From Callorhinus ursinus (lineage: Eukaryota; Chordata; Mammalia; Carnivora; Otariidae), in NCBI RefSeq assembly GCF_003265705.1, contig NW_020312848.1, positions 58,748,801-58,812,800 of the forward strand: a stretch of DNA of 64,000 nucleotides, given 5' to 3'. The position numbers were made by a program, and so were the translations under genes. Under the pieces are notes generated by a model. The model was not told the origin of the DNA. It saw only the letters and a list, made by a program, of their open reading frames with translations, and made no database searches. Positions 24,581-37,229 of the stretch are shown here, piece after piece. Every line of letters starts with the position of its first letter. Positions within the stretch are counted from its first letter, which is position 1.

Positions 24581-24793
24581 TTTTTTTAAGATGTATTTAT
24601 TTACTTGAGAGGGAGAGTGAGAGAGAGCATGAGCAGGGGGAGGGGCCAGGAGAGAGGGAGATTGAGAATCCTCAAGCAAACTCCCCACAGAGCCCTGAGT
24701 CCGGCACCAAGCTTGATCCCAGGACCCCGAGATCATGACCTGAGTCGAAACCAAGAGTCAGCCACTTAACTGACTGAGCCACTCAGGCACCCC
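24581..24793 (-). repeat. Can-SINE, full length (older)
   Basis: Minus-strand copy: head GGGGTGCCTGAGTGGCTCAG, 'TCAGTTAAGTGGCTGACTC', body with GGGATCAAGCTTGG, GAGAGGGAGAGT-rich part and A-rich tail (T run on plus). No clear flanking duplication. The 67-codon minus frame is the SINE itself translated. Confidence 0.92.
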
Positions 24794-25010
24794 AGCATTT
24801 CTGCCTTTTAAACATTTCTGCTCATGGCTGCTTTATGAGTAGCTTTCATTTCTCATGGAATTTCAAGCCTCCTGGCCTCTAACTGAAATCCTCTGGAGAT
24901 CTTTTTGGTATTTTAGAAGTTCTGTTGAGTCAGAATCACTGTGAACACATTAACTTTCCGGTTTTGAATTAATACTCTTTCAAAGTGTGTTGATACATGA
25001 AAATCTAGTT

Positions 25011-25217
25011 CAGCATTGTCCCATTGAAATTTCTGTGATGATAGAAATGTTCTTTATCCGATCATTCAGTATGGTAACCACTAACCACATGTGGCTGTTG
25101 AGCATTTGTAATATGGCCAGGTGACCAAGAAATTTAATTTCTAATATTATTTAATATTCATTATTTAAACTTTAAATAGTCACATGCAGCTAGTAGCTAC
25201 CTTGTTGGATAGAGCAG
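25011..25217. repeat. hAT-type MITE relic
   Basis: Starts CAGCATTGTCCCATTGAAATTTCTGTG and ends TAGCTACCTTGTTGGATAGAGCAG, imperfect terminal inverted repeats of the CAGYRCTGTCCAATA type. The interior has the paired 'CCACATGTGGCTGTTGAGCA' and 'AGTCACATGCAGCTAGTAGCTACC' motifs. This matches the hAT-Charlie MITE group (MER58/MER33/MER5 range; exact family uncertain). Confidence 0.82.
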
Positions 25218-26330
25218 TGGTAGGTAATGCATTTTAACTGTGTGGCTAGTAAAGTTCTGTATTTCTAAAGATGCATAACTGAGGTAGTAACTTAGGTATG
25301 CATGCACATCATATGAAAGGTCTCTGTATATAGGTATTGCAGGCTTCTATGTGGGCTATCCTCTCCCCAAGTAATTTCATTGTAAAATTGGAACAATCAC
25401 CAAAAAGGCAGCTCATTTAACTAGAACACACCAACCATGTCATTGTGTTATGGTGGTATTGAAAATCAAAATAGTGTTTTCACATTCAAAACAACCAGAG
25501 ATATGAAATATACAAACCCACTGACTAAAATTTTCTGGTCCTTTAATCCCTTTTCAGTTTGGCTCTTTAGTGATTGATGAGTTCCTGATTTTAAATTGAA
25601 TATTCAGCATGATCTGGACGATGGATGTTTGAGAGCACTTCCTATCCAGCCATACGTTTCTGGTGCTCCTTTTAGTAAACTCTAAAAATAAATGTTGAGA
25701 ACCAGCCACAAAAAAGGTTTTCTGGGTTGAGGATGTTGATGTAAGCAATGGTTTTAGTCCCTGCTTTAATGAATTCAAAATAATATGTGTTATAGCAAAA
25801 TAGGAACTATGTCTCTCAAAGCCTAATGTTGAAAAAAACCACAAAGAGAATGAAGACCCATTTTTATTCTGCTCGTGCAAATTAATAATGATTGAGCACC
25901 ACTGTTAGTGTAGTTCTTAAGCTATATCTGAGATGACCATTGGCTCTTGACAAATCACCAATGCAAGTGAAAGAGTTGAGGATAGATTCACTGGTCAATG
26001 CAAAGTCTATCATTTAGCCTCAGTTTGTTATTACTGATGGTTCCATTTTGTCTTGTTTTCACAGTGACATTTTGTACTGTAGGTAAAAGAAAAAAACAAA
26101 CATATGCCATTAAACAAATGAGTCACAGGGAGCCCGATAAGGAGTAAGCCAGTCATAGCTATCATACTTTCACCATTCTGGCTGTGTGTGTGTGTTTGAG
26201 AGAGAGAGACAGACAGACAGACAGACCAGACAGACAAAGAGAACTTTTGCATGTGAAAATCTCTTGGGTATCTGTATTTGTCACTATCTTGCTATTTAAT
26301 ATTCACTCATTTTTAAACACCACATACATG
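25218..26330. other. no gene; mixed microsatellite at 26182
   Basis: The 108-codon minus frame at 25554-25880 has no domain I recognise and I take it as chance. A compound microsatellite lies at 26182-26241 (listed separately). Confidence 0.5.
26182..26241. repeat. compound (TG)(GA)(GACA)n microsatellite
   Basis: TG run, then GA run, then about five GACA units with a small interruption. Three repeat types side by side indicate repeated slippage growth. Confidence 0.93.
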
Positions 26331-26334
26331 CTGT

Positions 26335-26740
26335 TTGGATTTAGATTCAACTGTGTATAAGAGAAAACCTGAAACTGAAATCCTTAAACAAGAGAAAAAT
26401 GTCTTTATTTCTCAAATAAATGAGGCCAATATTCCAAAGCTATTTTGGTTATTTCTTCATCAGAGACCTGGGCTTCTTTTATCAACTTCTCCACCAAATT
26501 CAGCACATGCCTTCTACCTTATGATCAAGACAGCTAATTGAGCTCTAGATTTCACATCTGCATTCCAGAGAGTGAGAAGAAAGGGAAAGAAAAGGGGCAA
26601 ATTCCTTATGTTATATGTCCCTGAAGAGATTTCTTGGTAATTTCTACATGAAAATTTTTGTTGCCAAGCCTGAATATGGCCATGCCTCCCTAGAAGGTAG
26701 CTGATCCAGGGATTTTTGACAGAACACATGAACTATTTAG
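26335..26740. repeat. probable old interspersed repeat, family unknown
   Basis: The order 'TTTATTTCTCAAATAAATGAGGCC', 'TTCACATCTGCATTCCAGAG', 'GTGAGAAGAAAGGGAAAG', 'CCTGAAGAGATTTCTTGG' reminds me of a common ancient mammalian repeat, but I cannot name it. The overlapping opposite frames of 68 and 71 codons show no motif. Confidence 0.3.
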
Positions 26741-26744
26741 GTCC

Positions 26745-27949
26745 CAGTAATACTTCCTTTTGAAGATTAATGTTGAACTAGAATGAATGACTTTCTTGCC
26801 TTATTGTAGAAATAGACCATTATTTGGCACATATTAGAACTATTTATGATATATACAAAGCTCTGCAAATAAAAATACAGAACTGATCAAGAATATATAT
26901 GCTGGGTTATAAGCAAAGTTAGCATTAAGAAAGAGCCAGTGTAAAAAAGATTGGTCCCATTGATGGGGAGGCCAGGCCCTAATAAAAATATACCTGATAA
27001 AGGACAAAATCTTCTTATAGAACAATTTGGAAAAGAATCAGTTGACTAGACTGGCTTAACTTAGAATGAACTAATTCATGTTAGTAGGATATTTTTTTTA
27101 TAATTTTATAAATCCATTGTGTTGTGTCCAGAAAAGAGGCAGGCAATAAAACTTAAACTCACAGTGAACTCCTTGCAACAAATAGATAAAGAACTGAATG
27201 GTGTTTCCACAAGAATCAATCATAAATTCATATGATGTCCTTGAGTAGTGGATTTGCATTCTGATTGCTGACTTGGCAGAAAGACTTAGAAAATCAACTA
27301 AGAGCGTTTAGATTGCTATTTAAGAATACTGGTATGTGTTGTTTTCATCTGAAGCATATTGTTTATCTTTAAAATATATAATGAACATGGATATTACTCA
27401 GGAAACAAAAAGCACTGAGTGGTGAACATATGCTAAGAGTGTATTTTCTCTTTTGGTTAGGTTATTGTATAGTTACTGATGTATACTAACTATGGCTAAG
27501 TGAAAGTCTTTATTATCATCTAGGAACTTAACTAACAACCATTCTGCCCACTTAACTAAGATTCTGATGTCCATTGGCCAACTTCACATTAAGCACTGTA
27601 GACATAGTGCCTATGACCCACATTACTTTTAGGGGGCCCATAAAATGATTTACTTACTTTTAAAATAAGAAGGAAAAATAAACTTTTAGGCCAAATTTGT
27701 GTGAATATTTAATATTAATGTATTTATATTTATACCAACACAGTTATAAAATGTAATTTTAATCTTTTTTAGGAAGGAAGAGGCCCACAGAGGCAAAAGT
27801 CCCTGGAGCCCACAGAAGTTATAACATGCCCCTGGATAGCCAAATAAACATCTGCACAAACATATCCATTGGGCATGTTGAATTGCATGTAACAATCAAA
27901 CAGTTACATATAACAAAGAGTAACTATACTATTAACTGGGAAGCAAAGG
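26745..27949. other. no gene or recognised repeat
   Basis: Frames of 61-69 codons without motif. Nothing assigned. Confidence 0.5.
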
Positions 27950-28032
27950 CTGTTTTAAGTGTTTCATATAAATTAACTAATTTAATCCTTGCAACAAGCT
28001 TATTATTATTATTATAATCTTTCCCCCTTATG
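27950..28032 (-). repeat. MIR fragment
   Basis: Short reverse MIR piece: 'AAGTGTTTCATATAAATTAACTAATTTAATCCTTGCAACAAGC' followed by ATTATTATTATTATAATC. Confidence 0.55.
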
Positions 28033-29289
28033 TAGTCTATGCCATCTTTAACTTCTAGGCAAGATCATGGAAATACATGCTTCCGAGCGGTAAACCTAAG
28101 AATGCTGCCACGGTTGCATGGTCATCTCCTCAGTAAGGCAATGGAGCAGAATCAGAAGGAGGTGAATGTTGACTCTCTTCTGCCACATTTACCAAAGATC
28201 TTATTTTGGGGGGCACTGTCATCCAAAGGCTTTAACAGGCTTTATAGGATTTTTTTTTTTTTGTCGTTGTTTCTAAGCTTAAAGAAATGTTAGACTCGTT
28301 CCTTCCAATTTGTTAAATCCTGGAATCACTAACTTTCTTCAGAACCAGAACTATGAACATCGCCACCACATTGGGTCCGATTCCACGGCAGCTCAATTTC
28401 TTTGGAGAATAAAGTATGGCCACTTCTGAAATTGTATTATTCCAATGTTATCTTTGCTGGATATAGTATTTGAGTTTTTTCAACTTAAAAATTTTAGAGT
28501 TACACACTTACATTATGCACTTAGAGTTATGTACTTAAAGTTAGTATTTGTGTAAGTTGAGATTCAAATAGAGAATATAAATTGACTGTATCTTTAACTA
28601 ATTAACAAAAATAACAGAAATATGTGCTGCCATCCTATCTGCATAACCACAATGCTTACTTGAATAAGAAAATGAGGAAGAACTGAAGTAGGAACCAGAT
28701 GACAAGTTTTTACCAAAACCCCAGTTTGCTAGAATCATATATATGATTTCAATATCCCGCATTATGTTTCATCTCTAAATATAGCTTTAATTTACTTGTT
28801 AGAAGTTAGAACAAGCTACACATGTGTCAATATTTTGATATCTTGTAAGATTCTACCTGTGTATCTTAAATATATATATATATATATGATACAGAAAACT
28901 ATTTACCTAACTAATTCAACCGATACCACTAGTGAAGACTTCCTAAAAATTGAAACCAGTTCTCCTACAACTTACCTAGCTGCATTATGACTGTAATAGA
29001 ATGGGTGAATTATTGCGTATACTATGCACTTTAAGCAATATTAATCAATACACTAAGATAGTGTTTAAAAGGAGTCCTAAAAATGTTTTATGTCTGGTTG
29101 AAATATTTGAATCTAAAAGACTGTTATAAAAATGGCTTCTTAATTTCATTTCTATCAGAGACTATAATGTCTTCTTGTTAGAACTCAGGCACAAAACTAT
29201 TTAAAAGCATATTTCTGAACTGAGAACTTTATCTTGATCTTATCTGGAATGCCCTTTAACCTGTAACCATCTCAGGACTACAGAGAGTT
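28033..29289. other. no gene recognised; small CpG-bearing patch
   Basis: Frames of 64-84 codons without motif. 28340-28400 has several CpG sites in an otherwise CpG-poor window; I cannot assign it. A (TA)n run lies at 28869-28888. Confidence 0.45.
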
Positions 29290-29510
29290 TATCAGAATAA
29301 ATTATAAGTTTGGAGAGCTTGAGTTGATTTCAGAGGTTACCTAGTCTAATGCTCTCATTTTATATGTGAGAGAAATGAGAGGCCTAAAGGTGAAGTGATC
29401 TTTACAGGGTCATGCAAGCTATTTAGAGGCAGAGACAGAGCAAAAGTAAAAACAAGATATTGGATCCCCAGTCACCTCATTCCCCTCCTTTACAGTACAC
29501 TTTGTTACCT
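29290..29510 (-). repeat. MIR-group relic
   Basis: Reverse MIR-type order: 'GAGGTTACCTAGTCTAATGCTCTCATTTTATATGTGAGAGAAATGAG', 'AGTGATCTTTACAGGGTCATGCAAGCTA', 'AGGCAGAGACAGAGC', then 'CCAGTCACCTCATTCCCC'. Another copy of the same type lies near 46225-46375. Confidence 0.65.
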
Positions 29511-29514
29511 GTGT

Positions 29515-30389
29515 TGCCTGTTACACCATTCAAAGTTCTATTGCTAATATGTTTTACTTTGTTTGGCAGACACTTGTTATAAAGAAAAGATGGGAGATGG
29601 ATATTACAAGTCAAAATGACTTGAAAACTGTCAAGTCAATAAAATTGGCAATAAAATTTTCATAGATTACAGTAGGGAGAGATGAGACAATTACTTTATG
29701 AAGAGAGATCCTGCAGTTTTTGAGAAAGGGTAGATAATGAGGTTTATTCCCAGAGATCTATGATCAAAGTCACCTATAATTGTGAAAAACACAGCTAGTC
29801 TTACCTCTTATAGATGATGAAACAACAAAATTGGTGATCTTTTCCCATAGAAGTAGAGACGTGTGTTTGCAGAGCTATTATTTCCTTTTTTGGAATAAGA
29901 GGTTTAAGAGGTTAACGATAAGATCATTAAATACTTGTCCTTGCAAACTCAGAAAAGGCATTATATAGCATATGTGCTTTTTCTTAAATGTATCATCTTA
30001 AGTCATTTTTAGCCTCCAAAGTAAAATTTTAAAAATGAGTTTGCGTATTTCTTCTTCTCAGTGTTCTGCCAAGGACAACGTTTTGTTTTTGGCTGAATTA
30101 GGGGAATCCCTCTTATGACTCCAACATCTCCTTGGACATTCCAAGATTTCGAACTATTTTCATGGATATTCATCCAGAGTAGGAGAAAATCAGTTTAGTC
30201 TCTTCCCCCCTAAGCATCCTTAGCTGGGTGCAATCGAGAATGTACCTTTCCGCCCTCATTCTGAGTATGTATATACCCCCAGCTTTTTCTGTGTGTCAGT
30301 GTCGCTTTTAAGATCATATCTGCACAGATGAAGAACTAAAAAATGGATCAGACCAAGAAAAGTGCAGTGGGATTCTTTTGTTCCCTTAG
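29515..30389. other. no gene or recognised repeat
   Basis: Nothing assigned. The 91-codon minus frame at 30256-30531 runs into a MIR fragment. Confidence 0.5.
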
Positions 30390-30475
30390 AGTTGTTGGGA
30401 GGATTAAATATCATTAGCACATGTAGAGCACCAACCAAATGCCTAGCACAGAGTAAGTGCTCAATTACTCTTGTC
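30390..30475 (+). repeat. MIR 3' fragment
   Basis: 'GTTGTTGGGAGGATTAAATATCATT' followed by 'AAATGCCTAGCACAGAGTAAGTGCTCAATTA', the classic MIR 3' part. Confidence 0.8.
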
Positions 30476-30904
30476 ATTAATTGTGCTTGCACGCATACCT
30501 TTAGCTGTTGAGTTAATAAGGCTTTTTTCACAGGTATTCTGAAACAAGTAGACCAAATTATACTTGCACCAGCAGGGAATGAGAATCCCCATTCAATCTG
30601 TCACTACCCCATCAGCGTAAATGTGTACTGCTACTTTGGGCTTTTTTTTTTTTTTCCCTCCTCCGATATGTAGTAAAATATAAAATAAATCTGTTTTAAT
30701 CATAGCACAAATATAAGTAATAATGATTCTATCATATGCAAAGGTAGGAGAGGTTCAGTGCTTTGAAACAAAATAATACAGCACATACAAATGATAATGA
30801 CTTTTAAGAAAGACAGCAATTGGAACAGTTTTCTTAATGTAAAGAACAAAGTGAATTGCACACCTGCTTTTTTCTTGGTGAGACTCCCTATAGATGGAGA
30901 CCTG

Positions 30905-31085
30905 CCATGGTGTTCTCAAAGTATGGTTCCCACACCAGCAGCACTGGCCTCACCTGAGAACTGAGAGATGCTCATTCACATGCCCTCATCCCCGCATCCC
31001 ACAGTCTGCATCAAAAACTCGAGGAGTGGGGCCCATTGATCTGTTTTTAAAAGCCTTCCAGCTTATTCTGATGCCAGTTAAAGTT
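30905..31085. repeat. hAT-type MITE relic (MER5A-like)
   Basis: Opens 'TGTTCTCAAAGTATGGTTCCCACACCAGCAGCACTGGCCTCACCTGAGAACT' in MER5A order, has 'AGTGGGGCCCATTGATCTGTTTTTAAAAGCC' and closes near 'TTATTCTGATGCCAGTTAAAG'. The last few terminal bases of the right end are missing. A 67-codon frame over it is a shadow. Confidence 0.85.
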
Positions 31086-31099
31086 AACAGTCACTAATA

Positions 31100-31240
31100 T
31101 CTAACTCGGCCTCCCTTGCTCTCTTCTTCCTTCAACATCTTTCAGTCTCCCTCCTCTCTTGCACCCTCTCTTTCCCTCTCCTTCCACAGCCCTCTTGCTC
31201 TCTTCATCTTTCCCTTTCTGTTCCCCCCCCCCCTCCACTG
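31100..31240. repeat. polypyrimidine tract with C11 run
   Basis: CT-rich low-complexity stretch on the plus strand, ending in an 11-base C run at 31223-31233. The 69-codon frame over it is low complexity. Confidence 0.85.
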
Positions 31241-31244
31241 TGAA

Positions 31245-31985
31245 TTGGTGGTTGAAACTAGTCATTGCATTATTGTTAAACTACAGAAGTTGACTAATTT
31301 GACCTCAATACTCAGTGATGATTAAATGAGCCTGGACAGGAGTGCATGTCTCCTTGCCTTCAGCCTGGCATTCTTGCTACTGCACTGCAGTGTGCTGATA
31401 GCTGAATGCTCTTGAAGAAACCTCCTTCTGTTGTCAATATTATTGTCCTTGGAGACATTGCCTCTTTGAATATAATAGAATTTCAAAGCTTACTGATTTA
31501 ATCTTTCATGCTTCAAATCCAGACACTGTGTTATATTCTAGGTGAAAGATTGCTGTTTCTTTATTATTAAAGGAGGAATTGTGTCTTCCTAGCTATAATT
31601 AGTTACATCAGCCTTCACATCAAAAGGGTAGTAATTTTCTGAACCAGAGCTTTGAAAAGTAGCAAGAAAATAATTTTACAAGTGTCTTTTTCAAGAGCAT
31701 GAAAATTACGAGGCTGTAGGTTCAAACTATTCAGTTGAAAATGTGTTCAAGTTAAGCCAGACATAAATTCATATTCTTTCTTTCTTTTTCCCTCCTCCGT
31801 GGCCCTTACTCTGTTGCTATGACATTTTATCTCACCCTAAAGTCTTCATGAGGAGATGGCTAGATATAAGGTAAAGTTAAAAAAGTAGACAACCTGCACT
31901 AAAGGAAATTAAGTAGGTGACATACCTTCAATCCAGAGACAATAAGGGATTTTTTTTCTTAAATCTTAATAAAACTGTGATAAAG
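31245..31985. other. no gene or recognised repeat
   Basis: Nothing assigned. Confidence 0.5.
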
Positions 31986-32225
31986 CCTTTCCTGGTTGCT
32001 TCCCACTTTAGTTTCCTTTATACTTAACTGTGAGCTCATTTTTCTCAAAACACAGTTCCACTTGCATTTTCCAACTCAAAATCCTCAGTGACTTTGCAAA
32101 TCTATGGGTTCAACCCTCTGAAATATTTCCTCCCTGGACTTTTATCTTCAAGTTCCACTACCTTCCAAATGAAGCCTAATTGTCTGCCCCAAGGATAGCC
32201 TGGGTTTTCCTGACAGCACCCTGTA
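31986..32225 (+). repeat. possible L2 LINE relic
   Basis: 'CAACTCAAAATCCTCAGTGACTTTGC' and 'TTCCAAATGAAGCCTAATTGTCTGCC' resemble the CT-rich part of L2. Weak match. Confidence 0.35.
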
Positions 32226-34545
32226 GAATTAAAGGAGTTATAAGCTCTTAGTAATAAACTCTCTTACTGCTAACTTAATTTTGATTTTGTGAGCAATGTT
32301 TTAAACTCTGAATTTGAATTTTTTTTTAAGGACCCAACCCCTGCTAGCAGTTCAGTTTGTGAGACTCTTCAAACTTACCTGACTTTCACCTCTGGCAAGG
32401 TTCTTAACATCTGTAAGGATGGTACTAATCTTCATATGTGGACAACAATGCCTTTAGGGTAGAGGTGTTTAGGATTTGTTGCAATGACATAGGTAGAGTG
32501 GCTAGCATATTGTGGGCCCAGACTCATTCCTTCACAAAGAATTTTATGTCCCTTCCCTTAGCGCTGGGAATCCCGTGTTGCTTTATGGTCTGTCTTCAAT
32601 GCTTCCTCCACCATAAAACACCATTTAGACACTGCCTCACAAAACTTACAGATCTTTTATGACCATACTTCACTCCGCTTACTGGTAGTCCACTATGTTC
32701 TCTTCTCAAATCTATCCATGATTTTTTTTTTGTTAAAAAATTACTATTTTTGAACAGTCATTTAGTTACTATTTTGAACTCTTTATGATGCCGTTTATAG
32801 AAAATATTCAGTAAACTTTGATGAGTTTAGTTTTAAATTTTAAAAATTAAATAACAAAATTTAGAAGACTGTAAAACAAGTTGGAATATTATAGAAAATT
32901 TCTTGTCACTCTGTTATATAAGCAGTATTTAACAGAAGTTCATTAATTATGTTTCTGCCTACTATTGTAAAAAAAAAAATAGATGTATTTGCAAAAAGTA
33001 TCCCTAACTTTATGAGGCTATGTTCTTCATCGACTAATAATTGCCAGATTCCTTAAAAACCTTCTCTGCAAAACTCCATGTTTATATGTGTATGTGTGTA
33101 TTGGTGGGGGGGGTTGTGTGTATAGAACTTTTTGAAATATTGACTTCTACATCTTCTGCATATTTCCTCTCTCCTTCAACCCAAATATGTTTTATTTCCA
33201 GTAACTTAAAAATATGGCAAGGCATGAAAAATCTTCAGGTATAGCTAGAGACACGGGAAGGAAAAGGAGAGATAAATCCAGGAGTATGATGAAGCAGAGA
33301 AATAGAGAATATATACAGCACTTTTTAGATTGATAACGTAACACTTTACCTTCCAAGGCATTATATGATCATAGAGCGTTATATAGATTAACAAAAGTGA
33401 CTAGAAAGTGCAAATTGCACAAAGAATGATAAAATACTAAATCACAAGTCTGTATGAGTAGCAACTATTAAGATCAGGAAGATATATGTCAGAAAAATAT
33501 ATATCAGTTAAGATCAGAAAAATATATGTGTGTGTTTGTGTATTTTTTAAATAATCATATTTTATAAACTTAGTCTTCCATGACAGACTGGTAATAACTC
33601 CAGTAAGTAGGGAAGACCAAATTCTTACAATAAAAAACAGAAATATTCCTCCCAGATAAGTGCACAGTGGAGAAGTTCCAGGTGATTCTCAGGCCTGGAA
33701 TACCTCTCAGATATTTCTACCTCAAACTAAGGTCTTATGATTCCTGACATTTTTAGCTATCTGAGATAGAGTACACAGAAGAGAATTTTGTAAAACAGAA
33801 GTTTCAAAAATGCTTTTTTTTAAATGAATTGAGAGAATTTAATCATGTTTTTCTGTCAAGTATTTATATATGAACTTGGGACCCTCTGAAGAACATAAAA
33901 TAATATATTGTAATATATAAGCCATTCTATACAAAATCATTAGGTATGTCACTAGCTGAATTTCAAAATAAGTTACATAAACTAGTACTAACCATTTCTA
34001 TAATAGAAACTATACAAAAATATTAATTACCACTCTTAATGAAAGTCTTAGTTAAAGCAATCTTTATGTTAATGGCTACTATTATATCCACTGGCAAGAA
34101 ATACATATTTTCACAATTGCTTTAATGTATGTTTACTGCTATTAAAATATATGCATTTCTTACATAATTAACTAAAAATTATTTTAGGGGTTTGAATATT
34201 ATCTAACTCCATATTAATACAATTGAGTATTTGTTTTAAATCCAAGGGAATATTATTAGTTCACAAATAATAATCAGTGTCAAAATTAGTGACACGTGTA
34301 TGTACTGAATGTCTCCAGAGTTTTGCACTGTAGTCTGTCATACAAATTGTGAGGCTGAGAAACTACCCTACCCTAACCCCTAGTAAAAGATATTTATTCT
34401 TAGGTGAAATTAAACTGTGCTTTTGATAGGGAAAAAGAAACCACATCAGACCTAAGCAACAGTTGGTCACTCTAAGGATTCGATTAAAATCAAAGTCTAT
34501 TATTTATAGGTTTGCCTTTAAAATCCATGGTGTGTTTAAGATGAG
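32226..34545. other. no gene or clear repeat
   Basis: Frames of 67-74 codons without motif. A small imperfect tandem repeat (AAGATCAGRAARATATATG) lies at about 33469-33530, followed by a TG-rich run. A G7 run lies near 33105. Confidence 0.5.
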
Positions 34546-34560
34546 AAGTTTTCATGTGTT

Positions 34561-34777
34561 GGGGTGCCTGCGTGGTTCAGTTGGTTGAGTGTCCGACTCT
34601 TGATTTTGGTTCAGGCCATGATCTCAGAGTCCTGAGATTGAGCCCAGCATCCAGCTCGGCGCTCAGCAGGAAGTCTGCTTGAGATTCTCTCTCCATCTTC
34701 CTCTGCCCGCCCCGCCCCCTTACTGGTGTAAACGTGCACACACTCTCTCTCAAATAAATAAATAAATCTTTAAAAAA
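34561..34777 (+). repeat. Can-SINE, full length (older subfamily)
   Basis: Head GGGGTGCCTGCGTGGTTCAG with the 'GTGTCCGACTCTTGATTTTG' type body, CT-rich part and AATAAATAAATAAATC tail. Flanking duplication AAGTTTTCATGTGTT (34546-34560) versus AAGTTTTCATGTCTT (34778-34792), one mismatch. Confidence 0.96.
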
Positions 34778-34792
34778 AAGTTTTCATGTCTT

Positions 34793-36249
34793 ATATGTTT
34801 CTTGCCTAGTATTTTTTTTCTTTTCCTAGTATTTATTTCTTCTTTCAACAAAGGGGATTATCACCAAAAGTTGTATGTTTTTAGAAGATAGCATATGAGA
34901 ATTTTTATTGTTGTTTTGAAAGGTGGTGAAAGGAAACAAATAAGGAAATGGCGATGTAACTATGTGCCTACCTGATGGGTTCCCTGTAACTTGTACTAAA
35001 ACAGTATTATCTCTTGAACAGAGTACATTCATAGTGCCATGATATTTGGGTATGAATTACAACAAGCAAGACTTCTGTCTCTTCTTGAAGATCATTCCAA
35101 GAACTGGAAATTCTACATCTGTCTCGTTTCTGAAATGAGGCAGTCTTCCCAGTAATAGAAAAAGGTTGAACAAGTAGAGAAGAGTGTTAAAACATGCCTC
35201 TGTGGTCAGATATATGTTGTATCACAGCATGCATTACTCATGTTGCATAATCTACCGAGAAAGCATGCCTCAGCCATCTGAGTGGAACATAGCAATGTGT
35301 AAAAATTGCAGTTACTCTTTAAAACTGAAGCAAGCTTTAATAGATGCTGCACAAGCTTCTGAGACTAGACACCGTGAAGATTCTCTGGGCTATTTCATTA
35401 ACAAATTGTATCTCTGCAGCCTGCATTTCTCTACTTATTTATTGAACAGATAATAGGAAATAACTACTTTCTTTGTGAAGTCATAAATAATACGGCAGAA
35501 GGATATTAAATGCACTGAGATGTGACAGAAGAGCTAAAACTTGTGAGTTTTAGAATTTTATGATGCAAGCCTTTTTTTTCTTTTTCCATGAGTACATGTA
35601 AACAGATATATTTGAGTTGTTTATGTGGACAATTACCAGTTGAACACTGCAGCTGCTGAAAAGCAACTATCTTAAACCCAGAACTTCTGCTCCTTTTTCT
35701 CAGAATATCACTTGCTGAAGGGCTTTACTAAAGGGGGGGGGGGGGGGGCCCTTATCCTTTTCCCATAGTCCAGCTAAAAATGATGTAAAACCTTTTATGA
35801 TTATAAAGGTGGTTTTATGTCCATGCTTCTCATAATCACTGTATGGTGCCATAAAGGTGATAAGAGGGCATCAGCTTTTCTAGTCCAACATAGCCTTATC
35901 CTGTTTACTGAAATAGTTCCAAGCAGTACCATGCCGAGATGATACATTACCATTCTTACCGCTATCAGCACGAGAGCTCTTTCTGTTTGTCTTTTCAGGG
36001 CTTAGCAAGATTTACAATTATTTTTTAAAAGTAAGTGAACAAAAATTCAAGTAAAGGTAAAATAATAGAATTAAGCCTTCAAGGGGCATAGGCATTGTAT
36101 TTTTTTATTATCACAATTATCTCAGATTATCTTGGTTGAGATGACTTGTTCTTGGAAGCCTTGTTTTCAATTGTTACATATTGCTAAACATGTCTTAGAT
36201 CTGATCATTTTGATTTCCTTATCAAGAAGTCATATTTATTTTTTTCAAA
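34793..36249. other. no gene; G16 run at 35733
   Basis: Frames of 68 and 89 codons (34826-35032 minus, 35184-35453 plus) show no motif. A 16-base G run lies at 35733-35748. Confidence 0.5.
35733..35748. repeat. (G)16 homopolymer
   Basis: Sixteen G followed directly by CCC. It could form a G-quadruplex or be a sequencing/assembly length error. Confidence 0.9.
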
Positions 36250-36395
36250 GAGGTATGGGGTAGGAGAATATGGCCCTGGAGGCAGGTACATCTAGAAATA
36301 ATGTTGTCCTTCGCCAATTATCAGCTGGGTAAATGGTAAGTTATGTAACCGCGAGATTCAGTTTCCTTACCTGAATAAAACAAATAAGAGTTTCT
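36250..36395 (+). repeat. MIR relic
   Basis: Order fits MIR: 'CCCTGGAGGCAGGTACATC', 'CCAATTATCAGCTGGGTAAATGGTAAGTTATGTAACC', 'GATTCAGTTTCCTTACCTG'. Confidence 0.75.
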
Positions 36396-36961
36396 AGTTT
36401 ACAAATAAACTTGGGCACATTTTCTCTACTCCTTTCTGAGACCTCATTAAATTGAAAGCCAAAATTAGAAAAGGAAGTGATCAGACAGATGAATGTTTAT
36501 CACAAGTTTTTAAGAGATGGGAAAGAGGTGGACAGGGGTAAATGACTCAATAAATTAGACAGCCTAAGACCTAAGTGTTTTCTACAGGGAACACCAATGG
36601 AAAACAAGCCAGTGTGTGCTGTAGGAGACCATAAAGGCTCAAGAAGTGGAAGTACTTGATGTTTTGGAAGACAATGGGTAGAGAATGAGTTAAACGTCTT
36701 TAAAGGTGATGATTAGACCTCAATCCCAGTGTTTCACTCTGTGCATCCAAGCAACTACTCTTCCCTGACCCTGGCAAAAAATAAGATATGTATTCTTCAT
36801 GAAATTCAACCAGAAAGCCTTTGTAGAAAGAGAGGCTTTGTACAACGGAGAATAGAGGTGAGGCATTATATTAAAAATAAGGGTGTTTCTAAAAGGTTGA
36901 CATACTATTTTATATGTAACTGGATACATCCCTAGAGGAAGAAGAAAGTAATGTGCATAAG
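36396..36961. other. no gene or recognised repeat
   Basis: Two overlapping opposite 68-69 codon frames near 36720-36935 show no motif. Confidence 0.5.
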
Positions 36962-36976
36962 AATAAGGGGATTTCT

Positions 36977-37121
36977 GGGGCGCCTGGGTGGCTCAGATGG
37001 TTAAACGTCTGCCTTCGGCTCAGGTGATCATCCCGGGGTCCTGGGATCGAGCCCCACATCGGGCTCCTGACTCAGCGGGGAGCCTGCTTCTCCCTCTCCC
37101 TCTGCCTCTCCCCCTGCTTGT

Positions 37122-37164
<43 letters not shown>

Positions 37165-37195
37165 GTCTCAAATGAATAAATAAAATCCTTAAAAA
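36977..37195 (+). repeat. Can-SINE, full length
   Basis: Head GGGGCGCCTGGGTGGCTCAG, 'GTCTGCCTTCGGCTCAGG', B-box GGGATCGAGCCCC, 'GCTTCTCCCTCTCCCTCTGCC', long CT microsatellite (about 37124-37160), AATAAATAAAATCC tail. Flanking duplication AATAAGGGGATTTCT (36962-36976) versus AATAAAGGAATTTCT (37196-37210), two mismatches. This is the copy closest to the general consensus. Confidence 0.97.
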
Positions 37196-37229
37196 AATAA
37201 AGGAATTTCTATAGTGAATAGTTAAAATA

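Noticed and set aside
25554..25880. 108-codon minus frame
   Set aside because: No recognisable motif and no supporting context.
28340..28400. CpG-bearing patch as a possible promoter
   Set aside because: Too short and too few CpG sites for a CpG island; no gene start nearby.
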